Shown here: positions 25,710 through 33,846 of the stretch, one piece after another
Position numbering within the stretch: the first letter of the stretch is position 1
How the letters are laid out: each line of letters opens with the position of its first letter
Source: Clostridia bacterium
GTDB taxonomy: Bacteria; Bacillota; Clostridia; Oscillospirales; CAG-272
Assembly: GCA_017504995.1 (NCBI GenBank)
Contig: JAFVQC010000050.1
Span: 1 to 39,924 of the forward strand
DNA length: 39,924 nt
Reading direction: 5' to 3'
Notes under the pieces: generated by a model
Told to the model about the DNA's origin: nothing
The model's database searches: none
The model's input: only the letters and a program-made list of their open reading frames with translations
Position numbers and translations under genes: made by a program

Positions 25710-26744
25710 ATGAAAATTGCTTTTTTTGACGCGAAGCCCTACGACAAGCCGTCTTTTGACCGATACGGCGCGGAGTACGGAGTGAAATTCAAATATTTTG
25801 AAACCAAGCTCAACGAGGATACGGTAGAGCTTGCGCACGGCTTTGACGGCGTATGCGTATTCGTAAACGATACGGTGAATGCCTTTGTGATCGATCGCTT
25901 GGTGGAAATGAAGGTGCGGGTGGTGGCGCTTCGTTGCGCGGGCTTTAATAACGTGGATATGAAATATGCGTTCGGAAAAATTCACGTTCTGCGCGTGCCC
26001 GCCTATTCGCCCTACGCCGTTGCCGAGCATGCCATGGCGATGCTTCTGACCTCGATCCGACGGATCCACAAGGCGTATATCCGTACCAAGGATTTCAATT
26101 TCAGTCTGGCGGGCATGACGGGCTTTGACTTGCACGGCAAGACCGTGGGTGTCATCGGAACGGGACGGATCGGTCGCGTGTTTATCGATATTTGCCTAGG
26201 ATTTGGCATGAAGGTGTTGGCTTACGATAAATTCCCCACGGAGGGGTTGGATAACGGAGACACGGTTCGGTACGTTTCCTTGGACGAGCTGCTTTCGGAG
26301 AGTGACGTGATCTCGCTGCACTGCCCCTTGACGGACCAAACCTATCACATGATCAACGAGGAGTCCTTGAAGAGCTGTAAAAAGGGCGTGGTGCTGATCA
26401 ATACCTCTCGCGGTGCGCTTGTGGATGCGGAGGCGCTTCTGGCAGGGATCAAATCCCGTCAGATAGGCGCGGCGTGCCTTGACGTGTACGAGGAGGAATC
26501 GGAGTTCTTCTTTGAGGACTTTTCGGGACATATCGTGGAGGACGACGTGCTGGCGCGGTTGATCTCGATGCCCAACGTGCTGGTAACCTCTCATCAGGCG
26601 TTTCTGACCGAGGAGGCGTTGGCGAATATCGCTCAAACCACGGTGACCAATCTGGTTGGCTTTTTTGAGGACGGACGTTGCCAAAACGAGCTTTGCTATC
26701 GGTGCGGCAATACCGAGGATTGCAAAAACGGAAAATGCTTTTAA
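25710..26744 (+). CDS. ldhA: D-lactate dehydrogenase (D-2-hydroxyacid dehydrogenase family)
   Basis: 344 residues. It reduces pyruvate to D-lactate with NADH. The Rossmann motif VIGTGRIG (about 149-156), NTSRGALVD with the catalytic Arg, DVYEEE with the catalytic Glu, and TSHQAFLT with the catalytic His are all present. AAGGAGG lies 6-7 nt before the ATG. The C-terminus ends in a Cys-rich tail CYRCGNTEDCKNGKC not needed for catalysis in the classical enzymes. Other 2-hydroxyacids (for example phenylpyruvate or 2-oxoglutarate) are possible substrates, of interest beside a 2-hydroxyacyl-CoA dehydratase system. Confidence 0.88.
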   Translation: MKIAFFDAKPYDKPSFDRYGAEYGVKFKYFETKLNEDTVELAHGFDGVCVFVNDTVNAFVIDRLVEMKVRVVALRCAGFNNVDMKYAFGKIHVLRVPAYSPYAVAEHAMAMLLTSIRRIHKAYIRTKDFNFSLAGMTGFDLHGKTVGVIGTGRIGRVFIDICLGFGMKVLAYDKFPTEGLDNGDTVRYVSLDELLSESDVISLHCPLTDQTYHMINEESLKSCKKGVVLINTSRGALVDAEALLAGIKSRQIGAACLDVYEEESEFFFEDFSGHIVEDDVLARLISMPNVLVTSHQAFLTEEALANIAQTTVTNLVGFFEDGRCQNELCYRCGNTEDCKNGKCF

Positions 26745-26754
26745 GGAGAAAATG

Positions 26755-27450
26755 ATGAAGAGAAGAATGATTCGGATCGACAAGAAAAAATGCAACGGCT
26801 GCGGCGCTTGCGCCGCGGCGTGCCACGAGGGCGCGATTGAGATGATCGGTGGGAAGGCGGAGCTGACGAGGGAGGATTTCTGCGACGGCTTGGGAGATTG
26901 CCTGCCCGCGTGCCCCACGGGAGCGATCACCTTTGAGGAGAGAGAAGCCCCCGCCTACGACGAGGAGGCGGTGTTGCGGGCAAAGGAGCAAAAGAAAGAA
27001 AAGCCCCTTCCTTGCGGTTGCGCGGGCACACAGGCGAGATCCTTTTCGCGAGAGACGGAAAAGACGCAGAAGGAGGAAGCCGTGTCCTCTCAATTGAGGC
27101 AATGGCCCTGTCAGATCAAGCTTGTCCCCGCGGGGGCTACATATTTTGACGGGGCGAATCTCCTGATCGCCGCCGACTGTACGGCGTACGCCTACGGAAG
27201 CTTTCATCGGGATATGATGCGAGGTCATATTACGCTGATCGGCTGTCCCAAGCTGGACGCGGAGGATTACGCCGAAAAGCTGACGCAAATTCTGCGGCTT
27301 CACGAGATCAAAAGCGTCAAGGTGGTCCGCATGGAGGTGCCTTGCTGCGGTGGGATCGAGCAAGCCGTGAGACGTGCGTTGCAGGCAAGTGGGAAGATGA
27401 TCCCCTGGCAGGTAGTGACGATCTCCACAGACGGAAAAATTTTGGAATAA
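26755..27450 (+). CDS. 4Fe-4S ferredoxin-domain protein with CCG-type C-terminal domain
   Basis: 231 residues from the ATG at 26755, 6 nt after AAGGAG; an ATG one codon earlier is the alternative. The N-terminal ferredoxin fold has CNGCGACAAAC (first cluster) and the less regular FCDGLGDCLPACP (second). A charged Cys-containing linker (about 80-115, CGC) leads to a C-terminal domain with IGCPKLD and VPCCGG. It probably passes electrons between cytosolic carriers. It lies 10 bp after ldhA and 78 bp before the flavodiiron gene. The exact partner is unknown. Confidence 0.78.
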   Translation: MKRRMIRIDKKKCNGCGACAAACHEGAIEMIGGKAELTREDFCDGLGDCLPACPTGAITFEEREAPAYDEEAVLRAKEQKKEKPLPCGCAGTQARSFSRETEKTQKEEAVSSQLRQWPCQIKLVPAGATYFDGANLLIAADCTAYAYGSFHRDMMRGHITLIGCPKLDAEDYAEKLTQILRLHEIKSVKVVRMEVPCCGGIEQAVRRALQASGKMIPWQVVTISTDGKILE

Positions 27451-27463
27451 TTTTGGCGCGGCA

Positions 27464-27492
27464 TTGAATATTTGCAAAAAATGTGCTATAAT
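27464..27492 (+). promoter_or_regulatory. Promoter of the flavodiiron gene cluster
   Basis: TTGAAT (27464-27469), a 17-bp spacer, TATAAT (27487-27492) preceded by TGC (extended -10). The spacer contains AAAAAATGTG, shared in form with the promoter at 30880. Confidence 0.82.
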
Positions 27493-27528
27493 GACTATAT
27501 CAACGAAAAAAGTAAATGGAGGAATCAA

Positions 27529-29316
27529 ATGATTACCAACGACATCAAATACATCGGCGTGAACGACCATCGGATCGATCTTTTCGAGGGTCAGTACGTC
27601 GTTCCCAACGGAATGGCGTATAACTCCTACGCGATTCTCGACGAAAAGATCGCGATCATGGATACTGTAGACGCAAGCTTTACCCACGAATGGTTGGATA
27701 ATATTCAAAACGCGCTGGGAAACAGATTGCCCGACTATCTGATCGTACAGCATATGGAGCCCGATCATTCGGCAAATATCGCAAACTTTGTCAAGGCGTA
27801 TCCCACGGCGACCGTGGTGTCCTCTGCCAAAGCGTTTGCCATGATGAAAAACTTCTTCGGTACGGATTTTGCGGATCGCCGCATCGTGGTGGGAGAGGGA
27901 GATACCTTGTCCCTTGGCAAGCATGAGCTGACCTTCGTGAGCGCGCCCATGGTGCATTGGCCCGAGGTCATCGTCACCTACGACAGCACGGACAAGGTGC
28001 TGTTCTCGGCAGACGGCTTTGGCAAATTCGGCGCGCTTGACGTAAAAGAGGATTGGGCGTGCGAGGCGAGACGGTACTATATCGGTATCGTGGGAAAATA
28101 CGGCGCGCAGGTGCAGAATCTGCTGAAAAAGGCGGCAGGGCTGGATATTCGGATCATTTGCCCGCTGCACGGACCCGTGCTGACCGAAAATCTCGGATAT
28201 TACCTGAATCTTTATAACACGTGGTCGAGCTATCAGCCCGAGGAGGAGGGCGTGGTGATCGCCTATACCTCGGTGTACGGCAATACCAAAAAAGCCGTGC
28301 TGCAATTGGCGGAAAAGCTGAAAGCCAACGGTTGCCCCAAGGTAGTCGTGAACGACCTTGCCCGTTGCGATATGGCAGAGGCGGTAGAGGACGCCTTCCG
28401 TTACAGCAAGCTGGTGCTGGCGACCACCACCTACAACGCGGAGATCTTTCCGTTTATGCGGACCTTTATCAATCACCTGACCGAACGGAATTTCAGCAAC
28501 CGTACGGTTGGACTCATCGAAAACGGAAGCTGGGCGCCCTTGGCGGCAAAGGTGATGAGAGGCATGCTGGAGTCCTGCAAGAACCTGACCTTTACCGATA
28601 CGACGGTGAAGATCCTCTCTGCCTTGAACGAGGATAGCGCGGAGCAATTGAATCGGCTTGCGGAGGAGCTTTGCCGCGAATATCTGGCGCAACGGGACGA
28701 AACGGCAAACAAGAACGATATGAGCGCGCTGTTTCATATCGGCTACGGCTTGTACGTGGTGACCTCCAACGACGGCAAGAAGGACAACGGTCTGATCGTA
28801 AACACCGTCACACAGGTGACCAATACGCCCAATCGCATTGCCGTTACCATCAACAAGCAGAACTACTCCCATCACGTTATCAAGCAGACGGGGATCATGA
28901 ATATCAACTGTCTGACGGTGGACGCGCCCTTCGCGGTGTTTGAAAAGTTTGGTTTCGTCAGCGGACGGAACGTGGATAAATTTGCCGATTGCGAGCCACT
29001 TCGCTCGGATAACGGCTTGGTATTTCTCCCCCGTCACATCAACGCCTTCCTGTCTCTGAAGGTGGAGCAGTATCTGGATCTGGATACCCACGGTATGTTC
29101 ATTTGCTCGGTGAGCGAGGCGAGGGTGATCTCCGACCGAGAGACGATGACCTATACCTATTATCAGAACAACGTCAAGCCCAAGCCCAAGACCGAAGGAA
29201 AGAAGGGCTACGTTTGTAAGATCTGCGGCTACGTTTACGAGGGAGAGGAGCTTCCCGAGGACTTCATTTGTCCCCTTTGTAAGCACGGCGCGGCTGATTT
29301 TGAACCCATTCAATAA
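27529..29316 (+). CDS. Flavodiiron protein fused to flavin reductase and rubredoxin domains
   Basis: 595 residues; the ATG at 27529 follows GGAGG by 6 nt. The metallo-beta-lactamase diiron domain (1-about 240) has HMEPDH (75-80), VHWPE (His about 143), ADGFG (Asp about 162) and PLHGP (His about 213), so all usual iron ligands are there. An FMN flavodoxin domain follows (about 243-395, TSVYGNTKK). Next is a flavin-reductase-like domain (about 400-545). A short rubredoxin ends the protein, with CKICGYVYEGEELPEDF and CPLC. Such FprA-type enzymes reduce O2 to water or NO to N2O in the cytosol. The built-in reductase and rubredoxin suggest NAD(P)H-to-diiron transfer in one chain. Confidence 0.93.
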   Translation: MITNDIKYIGVNDHRIDLFEGQYVVPNGMAYNSYAILDEKIAIMDTVDASFTHEWLDNIQNALGNRLPDYLIVQHMEPDHSANIANFVKAYPTATVVSSAKAFAMMKNFFGTDFADRRIVVGEGDTLSLGKHELTFVSAPMVHWPEVIVTYDSTDKVLFSADGFGKFGALDVKEDWACEARRYYIGIVGKYGAQVQNLLKKAAGLDIRIICPLHGPVLTENLGYYLNLYNTWSSYQPEEEGVVIAYTSVYGNTKKAVLQLAEKLKANGCPKVVVNDLARCDMAEAVEDAFRYSKLVLATTTYNAEIFPFMRTFINHLTERNFSNRTVGLIENGSWAPLAAKVMRGMLESCKNLTFTDTTVKILSALNEDSAEQLNRLAEELCREYLAQRDETANKNDMSALFHIGYGLYVVTSNDGKKDNGLIVNTVTQVTNTPNRIAVTINKQNYSHHVIKQTGIMNINCLTVDAPFAVFEKFGFVSGRNVDKFADCEPLRSDNGLVFLPRHINAFLSLKVEQYLDLDTHGMFICSVSEARVISDRETMTYTYYQNNVKPKPKTEGKKGYVCKICGYVYEGEELPEDFICPLCKHGAADFEPIQ

Positions 29317-29337
29317 AAAAAATTGGAGGAAATGACC

Positions 29338-29850
29338 ATGTTAAACGAAAAAGTACACGCACTGCTGAATCAGCAGATCAACAAGGAATTTTATTCCGCT
29401 TATCTGTATTTAGACTTTTCCAACTATTTCAAGGCAAAGGGACTGGACGGCTTTGCCAATTGGTATATGGTTCAGGCGCAGGAGGAGAGAGATCACGCCA
29501 TGCTGTTTTATACCTATCTGCAAAATGAAAATATGCCCGTAACGCTGGAGGCAATCGACAAGCCCGATAAGGTGTTTGAGAGCCATATGGCGGTACTGGA
29601 GGCAGGACTGGAGCATGAGCAGTACGTTACCTCACTGATCAACGATATTTACGGCGCGGCGTACGACGTCAGAGATTTCCGAACCATGCAGTTCCTTGAC
29701 TGGTTCGTGAAGGAGCAGGGCGAGGAGGAGACCAACGCCAACGATATGATCTCGAAGATGGAGCTGTTCGGCTCCGATCCCAAGAGCCTCTATATGCTCA
29801 ATCAGGAGCTGGCGGCAAGAGTTTATACGGCACCCTCTTTGGTGCTTTAA
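29338..29850 (+). CDS. ftnA: Ferritin
   Basis: 170 residues from the ATG at 29338, 8 nt after GGAGG; an ATG two codons earlier is too close to the site. It is a four-helix non-haem ferritin. The ferroxidase ligands are visible in [12 protein letters not shown] (Glu), QEERDHAM (Glu-x2-His) and the EHEQYV and EQGEEE segments. It oxidises and stores Fe(II), lowering Fenton chemistry. It follows the flavodiiron gene by 21 bp and precedes the free rubredoxin gene by 20 bp, so all three are probably one mRNA. Confidence 0.93.
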   Translation: MLNEKVHALLNQQINKEFYSAYLYLDFSNYFKAKGLDGFANWYMVQAQEERDHAMLFYTYLQNENMPVTLEAIDKPDKVFESHMAVLEAGLEHEQYVTSLINDIYGAAYDVRDFRTMQFLDWFVKEQGEEETNANDMISKMELFGSDPKSLYMLNQELAARVYTAPSLVL

Positions 29851-29870
29851 TAGAAAAGGAGAAAAAGAAG

Positions 29871-30032
29871 ATGAAAAAATACGTTTGTGACGTTTGCGGC
29901 TGGGAATACGACGAGGCGGCGGGTGACGCCGATCTGGGTATCGCTGCGGGAACGAAGTTTGAGGATCTTCCCGAGGATTTCGTTTGCCCTCTTTGCGGCG
30001 TAGGCAAGGATACCTTCAGCGAAGCGGAATAA
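29871..30032 (+). CDS. Rubredoxin
   Basis: 53 residues, full rubredoxin length. The two iron-binding knuckles are YVCDVCGW and FVCPLCGV, with the normal long insert [19 protein letters not shown] between them. It is a one-electron carrier likely to feed the flavodiiron protein or peroxidases. The ATG follows a GAAAAGGAG-type site and lies 20 bp after ferritin. A terminator closes the unit directly behind it. Confidence 0.94.
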   Translation: MKKYVCDVCGWEYDEAAGDADLGIAAGTKFEDLPEDFVCPLCGVGKDTFSEAE

Positions 30033-30040
30033 AAAACGAG

Positions 30041-30088
30041 GGGCAACCCGTTTTGCGCGAGCGTTCGTGAAAACGGCGTTGCCCTTTT
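30041..30088 (+). terminator. Rho-independent terminator after rubredoxin
   Basis: GGGCAAC-CCGTTTT pairs with AAAACGG-C-GTTGCCC (one bulged C), with TTTT following. The next gene's AAGGAG site begins only a few bases later. Confidence 0.75.
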
Positions 30089-30103
30089 CATAAGGAGAAA
30101 TAT

Positions 30104-30856
30104 ATGACGATGGTATTATTGACCGCCCTTGGCGTGGGCGGCGCGACGGTCATCGGCGCGGTGATCGGATTTTTGTTTAAAAAGATATCTCATCGGTTTT
30201 CGGATATCGTGCTGTCCTTTGCGGCAGGCGTGATGCTTGCGGCAGCAGTGCTGGGACTGATTTTGCCTTCCGTGGAGTACGGGGGCAAGTGGGGACTGCC
30301 CATTGCGGTGGTTGGGATTTTCGCGGGGGCGCTTTGCCTGAACCTGATCGACAAGCTTGTGCCGCACCTACATAAAATGATCGGATCGGATATTGAACCC
30401 CACCAGAATTCCAATCTGAGTAAGGTGCTTTTGTTTGTGACCGCCATAGCGATCCACAATCTCCCCGAGGGTATCGCGGCAGGCGTGGGCTTCGGGTCGG
30501 GAGATACCTCCCAGGCACTCATGATCGCGGGAGGCATTGCCTTGCAGAATATTCCCGAGGGCATGGTGATCATCGGTCCGATGCTGGCGGCAGGGGTAAA
30601 GCCCGCAAAAACCTTCGTGCTTGCGATGATCACGGGACTTGTGGAGGTAGTCGGAACGCTGCTTGGCTATTTCGCCGTCAGCGTATCCGCGGCGATTTTG
30701 CCCTTCGCCTTGGCGTTTGCGGGAGGAACGATGCTTTACGTCATCAGCGACGAAATGATTCCCGAGACCCACGCTCACGGAAGCGAGCGCGGCGCGACCT
30801 ACGCGCTTCTGGTCGGATTTTGTATCATGCTCGCGACCGACGTTTTGTTGGGATAA
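30104..30856 (+). CDS. ZIP-family metal transporter (ZupT/GufA-like)
   Basis: 250 residues with about eight membrane helices. The ZIP signature is plain in helix 4, HNLPEGIAAGVGFG (about 122-135), and helix 5, ALQNIPEGMVI (about 147-157), whose His, Asn and Glu residues form the metal path. The loop after helix 3 is short and holds few His. It moves Zn2+ or other divalent metal ions, usually inward. AAGGAG precedes the ATG by 6 nt. It stands directly after the ferritin/rubredoxin terminator, possibly depending on read-through, as no promoter is clear. Confidence 0.88.
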   Translation: MTMVLLTALGVGGATVIGAVIGFLFKKISHRFSDIVLSFAAGVMLAAAVLGLILPSVEYGGKWGLPIAVVGIFAGALCLNLIDKLVPHLHKMIGSDIEPHQNSNLSKVLLFVTAIAIHNLPEGIAAGVGFGSGDTSQALMIAGGIALQNIPEGMVIIGPMLAAGVKPAKTFVLAMITGLVEVVGTLLGYFAVSVSAAILPFALAFAGGTMLYVISDEMIPETHAHGSERGATYALLVGFCIMLATDVLLG

Positions 30857-30879
30857 AACGGGAAAAATTGCAAATACGG

Positions 30880-30908
30880 TTGAATTTGTAAAAAAGGTGT
30901 GATATAAT
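30880..30908 (+). promoter_or_regulatory. Promoter of the lipoprotein-SGNH operon
   Basis: TTGAAT (30880-30885), a 17-bp spacer, TATAAT (30903-30908) preceded by TGA (extended -10). The spacer has AAAAAAGGTG. Confidence 0.8.
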
Positions 30909-30937
30909 AAGGAGGAATCCACAAAAAGAGGAAAATC

Positions 30938-31462
30938 ATGAACGGATATTTCATTCAAAGAAAGGCAACGTGGCGGAGGGGTATGATCGCGATGACGCTT
31001 GTTCTCTGCGCGTCCTTGCTTGCCTGCGGAAGGATCGGCAATGCGCCGAAAACCTTTTCCGTATCTGAAATGAGCATTACGCTGACCGAGCAGTTTAAAG
31101 AAACCCCGACGGATCAATATACCGCGCGGTACGATTCGGCGGAGGCTTCGGTGATGGTGGTGAAGCGTAAGTTTACCGCGTTGGGAAAGCTGCAGGGGTG
31201 TACCTTGCGGGAATACGCCCAGCTTATGCTGGAGACGAATCGTCCCGACGACTCGTTGACCCTGCAAATGCAAGACGGTCTGACCTATTTTGAGCAGGAG
31301 CACGTGCAGGGAGATTCGCAAGAGCGCTATACCTATATGGTCGTGATCTACGAATCGCAAAAAGCCTTCTGGATGGTACAGTTTATTACAAAAACCGAGA
31401 AGCTCGGCGAGTACCGTCCGCAGTTTTGGACTTGGGCAAAAAGCGTTACTTTTTCGGAATAA
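30938..31462 (+). CDS. Predicted lipoprotein of unknown function
   Basis: 174 residues. A basic N-terminus and hydrophobic helix end in lipobox SLLAC (Cys30). The mature part is a single small mixed alpha/beta domain: KTFSVSEMSITLTEQF..., ASVMVVKRKF and YTYMVVIYESQKAFWMVQF. The pattern is like small extracytoplasmic PsbP/MOG1-fold or DUF-type lipoproteins, but I cannot name a family. It is the first gene of an operon with two SGNH hydrolases, the next starting 29 bp later. Its role could be in sensing or substrate binding at the surface. Confidence 0.75.
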   Translation: MNGYFIQRKATWRRGMIAMTLVLCASLLACGRIGNAPKTFSVSEMSITLTEQFKETPTDQYTARYDSAEASVMVVKRKFTALGKLQGCTLREYAQLMLETNRPDDSLTLQMQDGLTYFEQEHVQGDSQERYTYMVVIYESQKAFWMVQFITKTEKLGEYRPQFWTWAKSVTFSE

Positions 31463-31491
31463 ATCCGATCAAATATAAAGGAGAACAAAAA

Positions 31492-32574
31492 ATGGAACAG
31501 GGAACTACGTATCATTTTGAGACGTCCTTGGAAGAAAAGGATCTCTTGTTTTACGACGTCAGACAAAAGCCGTTTTCCATATACGGCTTGTACGACGTGC
31601 AAAATCAGCAGACCTTTCGCAGAATTCCCGCGTCGGTTGCGGAGCAGACGAGTCTGAAGGTTTCCAAGCATGCCTTGAGTACTTCAGGGGGACGGGTTCG
31701 GTTTTCTACCGATTCGCCCTACGTAGCAGTTAAGCTGGAGACGTCGAAGGTCGCCCGCTTTGAGCACATGCCTCTGACGGGTACGCTTGGAATGGATCTT
31801 TACGAGGAGACCGACGGCGGAAGCCATTATTGCGGCACGTTCCGCCCCAAGGTGGACGTAGAAGACGGCTACGAAGCGATCCTTCGGTTTGACGACGCAA
31901 AAATGAGAAGCTTTACGTTGAATATGCCTCTCTATAATTCCGTGGACGCGCTGTATATCGGCGTGAAGGAAACGGCAACGGTGGGCGAGGGAACGCCCTA
32001 TCGGAACGACAAGCCCGTGGTCTATTACGGCAGCTCGATCACGCAAGGCGCTTGCGCCTCTCGGGCGGGCTTGAGCTATGAAAATATCATTGCCCGTCGG
32101 TATGGGTTGGATTACCTTAATCTCGGCTTTGCCGGTAGCGGCAAGGCGGAGCTTCCCTTGGTGGAGTACATGGCGTCTCTCGATATGATCGCTTTCGTTT
32201 CCGACTACGACCATAACGCTACCGACGCGGAGTACCTAAGAGAGACCCATTATCGGATGTACGAGATCATTCGCGCTGCACATCCCGACATTCCGTATTT
32301 GATGGTGTCCGCGCCTAAGTTCCGACCCATCGAAAAATTTATTGATCGCCGAGACGTGATCATTGACAGCTTCCGCCGCGCCCGCGAAGCGGGAGATCAA
32401 AACGTGTGGTATATCGACGGCGAGGGTATCTTCCGCGGGCCGGATGCCGACTCCTGTACGGTAGACGGCACGCATCCCAACGATCTTGGCATGATGAAGA
32501 TGGCGGACAGCATCGGAAGGATGCTGGAGCGCGCGCTCAGAAATACGAACTTTGGAGGTGAGGGCAATGAGTGA
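31492..32574 (+). CDS. SGNH/GDSL hydrolase with GxDLY N-terminal domain, copy 1
   Basis: 360 residues, no signal peptide. An N-terminal beta-sandwich (about 1-165) contains the GMDLYEE (GxDLY) motif. The SGNH domain has the nucleophile in YGSSITQG (Ser about 181-182), a Gly block NLGFAGSGK, and a C-terminal Asp/His pair in DGTHPND (about 325-328). The usual third block GxND is replaced by SDYDHNA, as in the Lipase_GDSL_3-type branch. Such enzymes remove acyl (often acetyl) groups from sugars or other esters. AAAGGAG is 8 nt before the ATG. It overlaps copy 2 by 8 bp. Confidence 0.85.
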   Translation: MEQGTTYHFETSLEEKDLLFYDVRQKPFSIYGLYDVQNQQTFRRIPASVAEQTSLKVSKHALSTSGGRVRFSTDSPYVAVKLETSKVARFEHMPLTGTLGMDLYEETDGGSHYCGTFRPKVDVEDGYEAILRFDDAKMRSFTLNMPLYNSVDALYIGVKETATVGEGTPYRNDKPVVYYGSSITQGACASRAGLSYENIIARRYGLDYLNLGFAGSGKAELPLVEYMASLDMIAFVSDYDHNATDAEYLRETHYRMYEIIRAAHPDIPYLMVSAPKFRPIEKFIDRRDVIIDSFRRAREAGDQNVWYIDGEGIFRGPDADSCTVDGTHPNDLGMMKMADSIGRMLERALRNTNFGGEGNE

Positions 32575-33682
32575 GGAAAAAAAGCTCTTTACGGAGGGCG
32601 TGGAAGTCGATAAAAATATGATCATTGAAACGAAGATCGAAAAGGACGATATTCGTTTCTACGACGTGAGAAAGCCCCCCTTTGACGTGTACGGACTCTA
32701 CGAGTACCGTACCGAGCCGATCTTTCACCGTCTGCCCACTGAGGTAGGCGAGGCGACCTCGGCGGGTGTGGCAAAGCTGGAGAGAGAATGCGCGGGAGGA
32801 CGGGTTCGGTTTTGCACCGATTCTCCTTACGTGGCGATCTCCGTCGAATATGAGAAGCTTGGACGGAACTCCCACACGCCTCTGGAGGCCAGCGGCGGCT
32901 TTGACCTGTACGAGGATTATCCCAACGGATTGTCCAAAAGCCGCTTCGCTAAGGCGTTCCAGCCCCCCTATTCTACAGAGCTGACCTACGAACAGTGCGT
33001 GGACGTGGGCGCGCCGAAGCTGAGATATTTTACCTTGAACTTCCCCCTTCATTCGGTGGTGAAGAACGTCTATATCGGACTGTCCGATCAGGCGACGCTT
33101 GGCGGAGGACTGCGCTACAGAAACCGCCGTCCCGTTGTCGTTTACGGAAGCTCCATCGTGCATGGAACGGGTCCCTCCCGTCCGGGTCTGGCCTATACCA
33201 ATATGCTGACCCGCCGCATGAATCTGGACGTGCGTAACATAGGCTTTTCAGGAAGAGCCAAGGCAGAGGAAGCCATCGTGAACTATTTGAGCGAGATGGA
33301 AATGAGCATTTTCGTGTGCGATTACGACCACAACGCGCCCAACGTCGATCACCTTCGCGCGACACACCTGCCCATGTATAAGCGATTCCGTGAAAGTCAG
33401 CCCGACACTCCCTATGTGATGATCTCCCGTCCCGACGTGCTGATCAATCCCGCGGGGGCGGCAAGACTCAGAGACGTGATCGTGGATACCTTCCGTTACG
33501 CGAGAGAGCAGGGAGACAAGAACGTCTATTATATAGACGGAGAATCCTTCTTCCTCGGTAAGGTGGAGGAGGACTGTACCATCGACCGCATCCATCCCAA
33601 CGATATGGGTAACTCCTTGATGGCAGACGGCGTGGAGCATACGCTTCGCCTGATTCTTGCCAAAGGAAATTATTTAGACTAA
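32567..33682 (+). CDS. SGNH/GDSL hydrolase with GxDLY N-terminal domain, copy 2
   Basis: 371 residues, a clear paralogue of the preceding gene. The shared order is I(R/L)FYDVR.(P/K)PF.(V/I)YGLY, GGRVRF.TDSPYVA, the GFDLYED motif, VVYGSSIVHG (Ser about 194-195), NIGFSGRAK, CDYDHNAPN and DRIHPND (about 340-345). In place of copy 1's DGTH it has DRIH, still with the Asp-x2-His spacing. No signal peptide is seen. A GGAGGTGAG site lies inside the end of copy 1, so translation is coupled. Tandem copies suggest two related ester substrates or a heteromeric enzyme. Confidence 0.85.
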   Translation: MSEEKKLFTEGVEVDKNMIIETKIEKDDIRFYDVRKPPFDVYGLYEYRTEPIFHRLPTEVGEATSAGVAKLERECAGGRVRFCTDSPYVAISVEYEKLGRNSHTPLEASGGFDLYEDYPNGLSKSRFAKAFQPPYSTELTYEQCVDVGAPKLRYFTLNFPLHSVVKNVYIGLSDQATLGGGLRYRNRRPVVVYGSSIVHGTGPSRPGLAYTNMLTRRMNLDVRNIGFSGRAKAEEAIVNYLSEMEMSIFVCDYDHNAPNVDHLRATHLPMYKRFRESQPDTPYVMISRPDVLINPAGAARLRDVIVDTFRYAREQGDKNVYYIDGESFFLGKVEEDCTIDRIHPNDMGNSLMADGVEHTLRLILAKGNYLD

Positions 33683-33687
33683 AAAAT

Positions 33688-33724
33688 GCCAACCGATTCC
33701 GTTTTTGCGGATCGGTCGGCTTTT
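33688..33724 (+). terminator. Rho-independent terminator after the SGNH pair
   Basis: GCCAACCGATTCCG pairs with CGGATCGGTCGGC (one mismatch) around a T-rich loop, followed by TTTT. Confidence 0.82.
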
Positions 33725-33760
33725 GGGATCGGAATTGTTTTAACTAATCCAAACAACCTC

Positions 33761-33789
33761 TTGACAATGTGTCCCCCAAATGTTATAAT
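33761..33789 (+). promoter_or_regulatory. Promoter of the SGNH lipoprotein gene
   Basis: Perfect TTGACA (33761-33766), a 17-bp spacer with a CCCCC run, perfect TATAAT (33784-33789) with TGT before it (extended -10). Confidence 0.9.
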
Positions 33790-33846
33790 AAAAAAGATGA
33801 AGAATACGGTAGTTTCATTTTTTTACGGAAAGAAAGGAAGAACGGT

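Noticed and set aside
26449-29313. A 954-codon open frame on the minus strand antisense to the flavodiiron gene
   Set aside because: It lies opposite a gene with complete catalytic motifs, has no recognisable domain or ribosome binding site, and is explained by the codon bias of the real gene.
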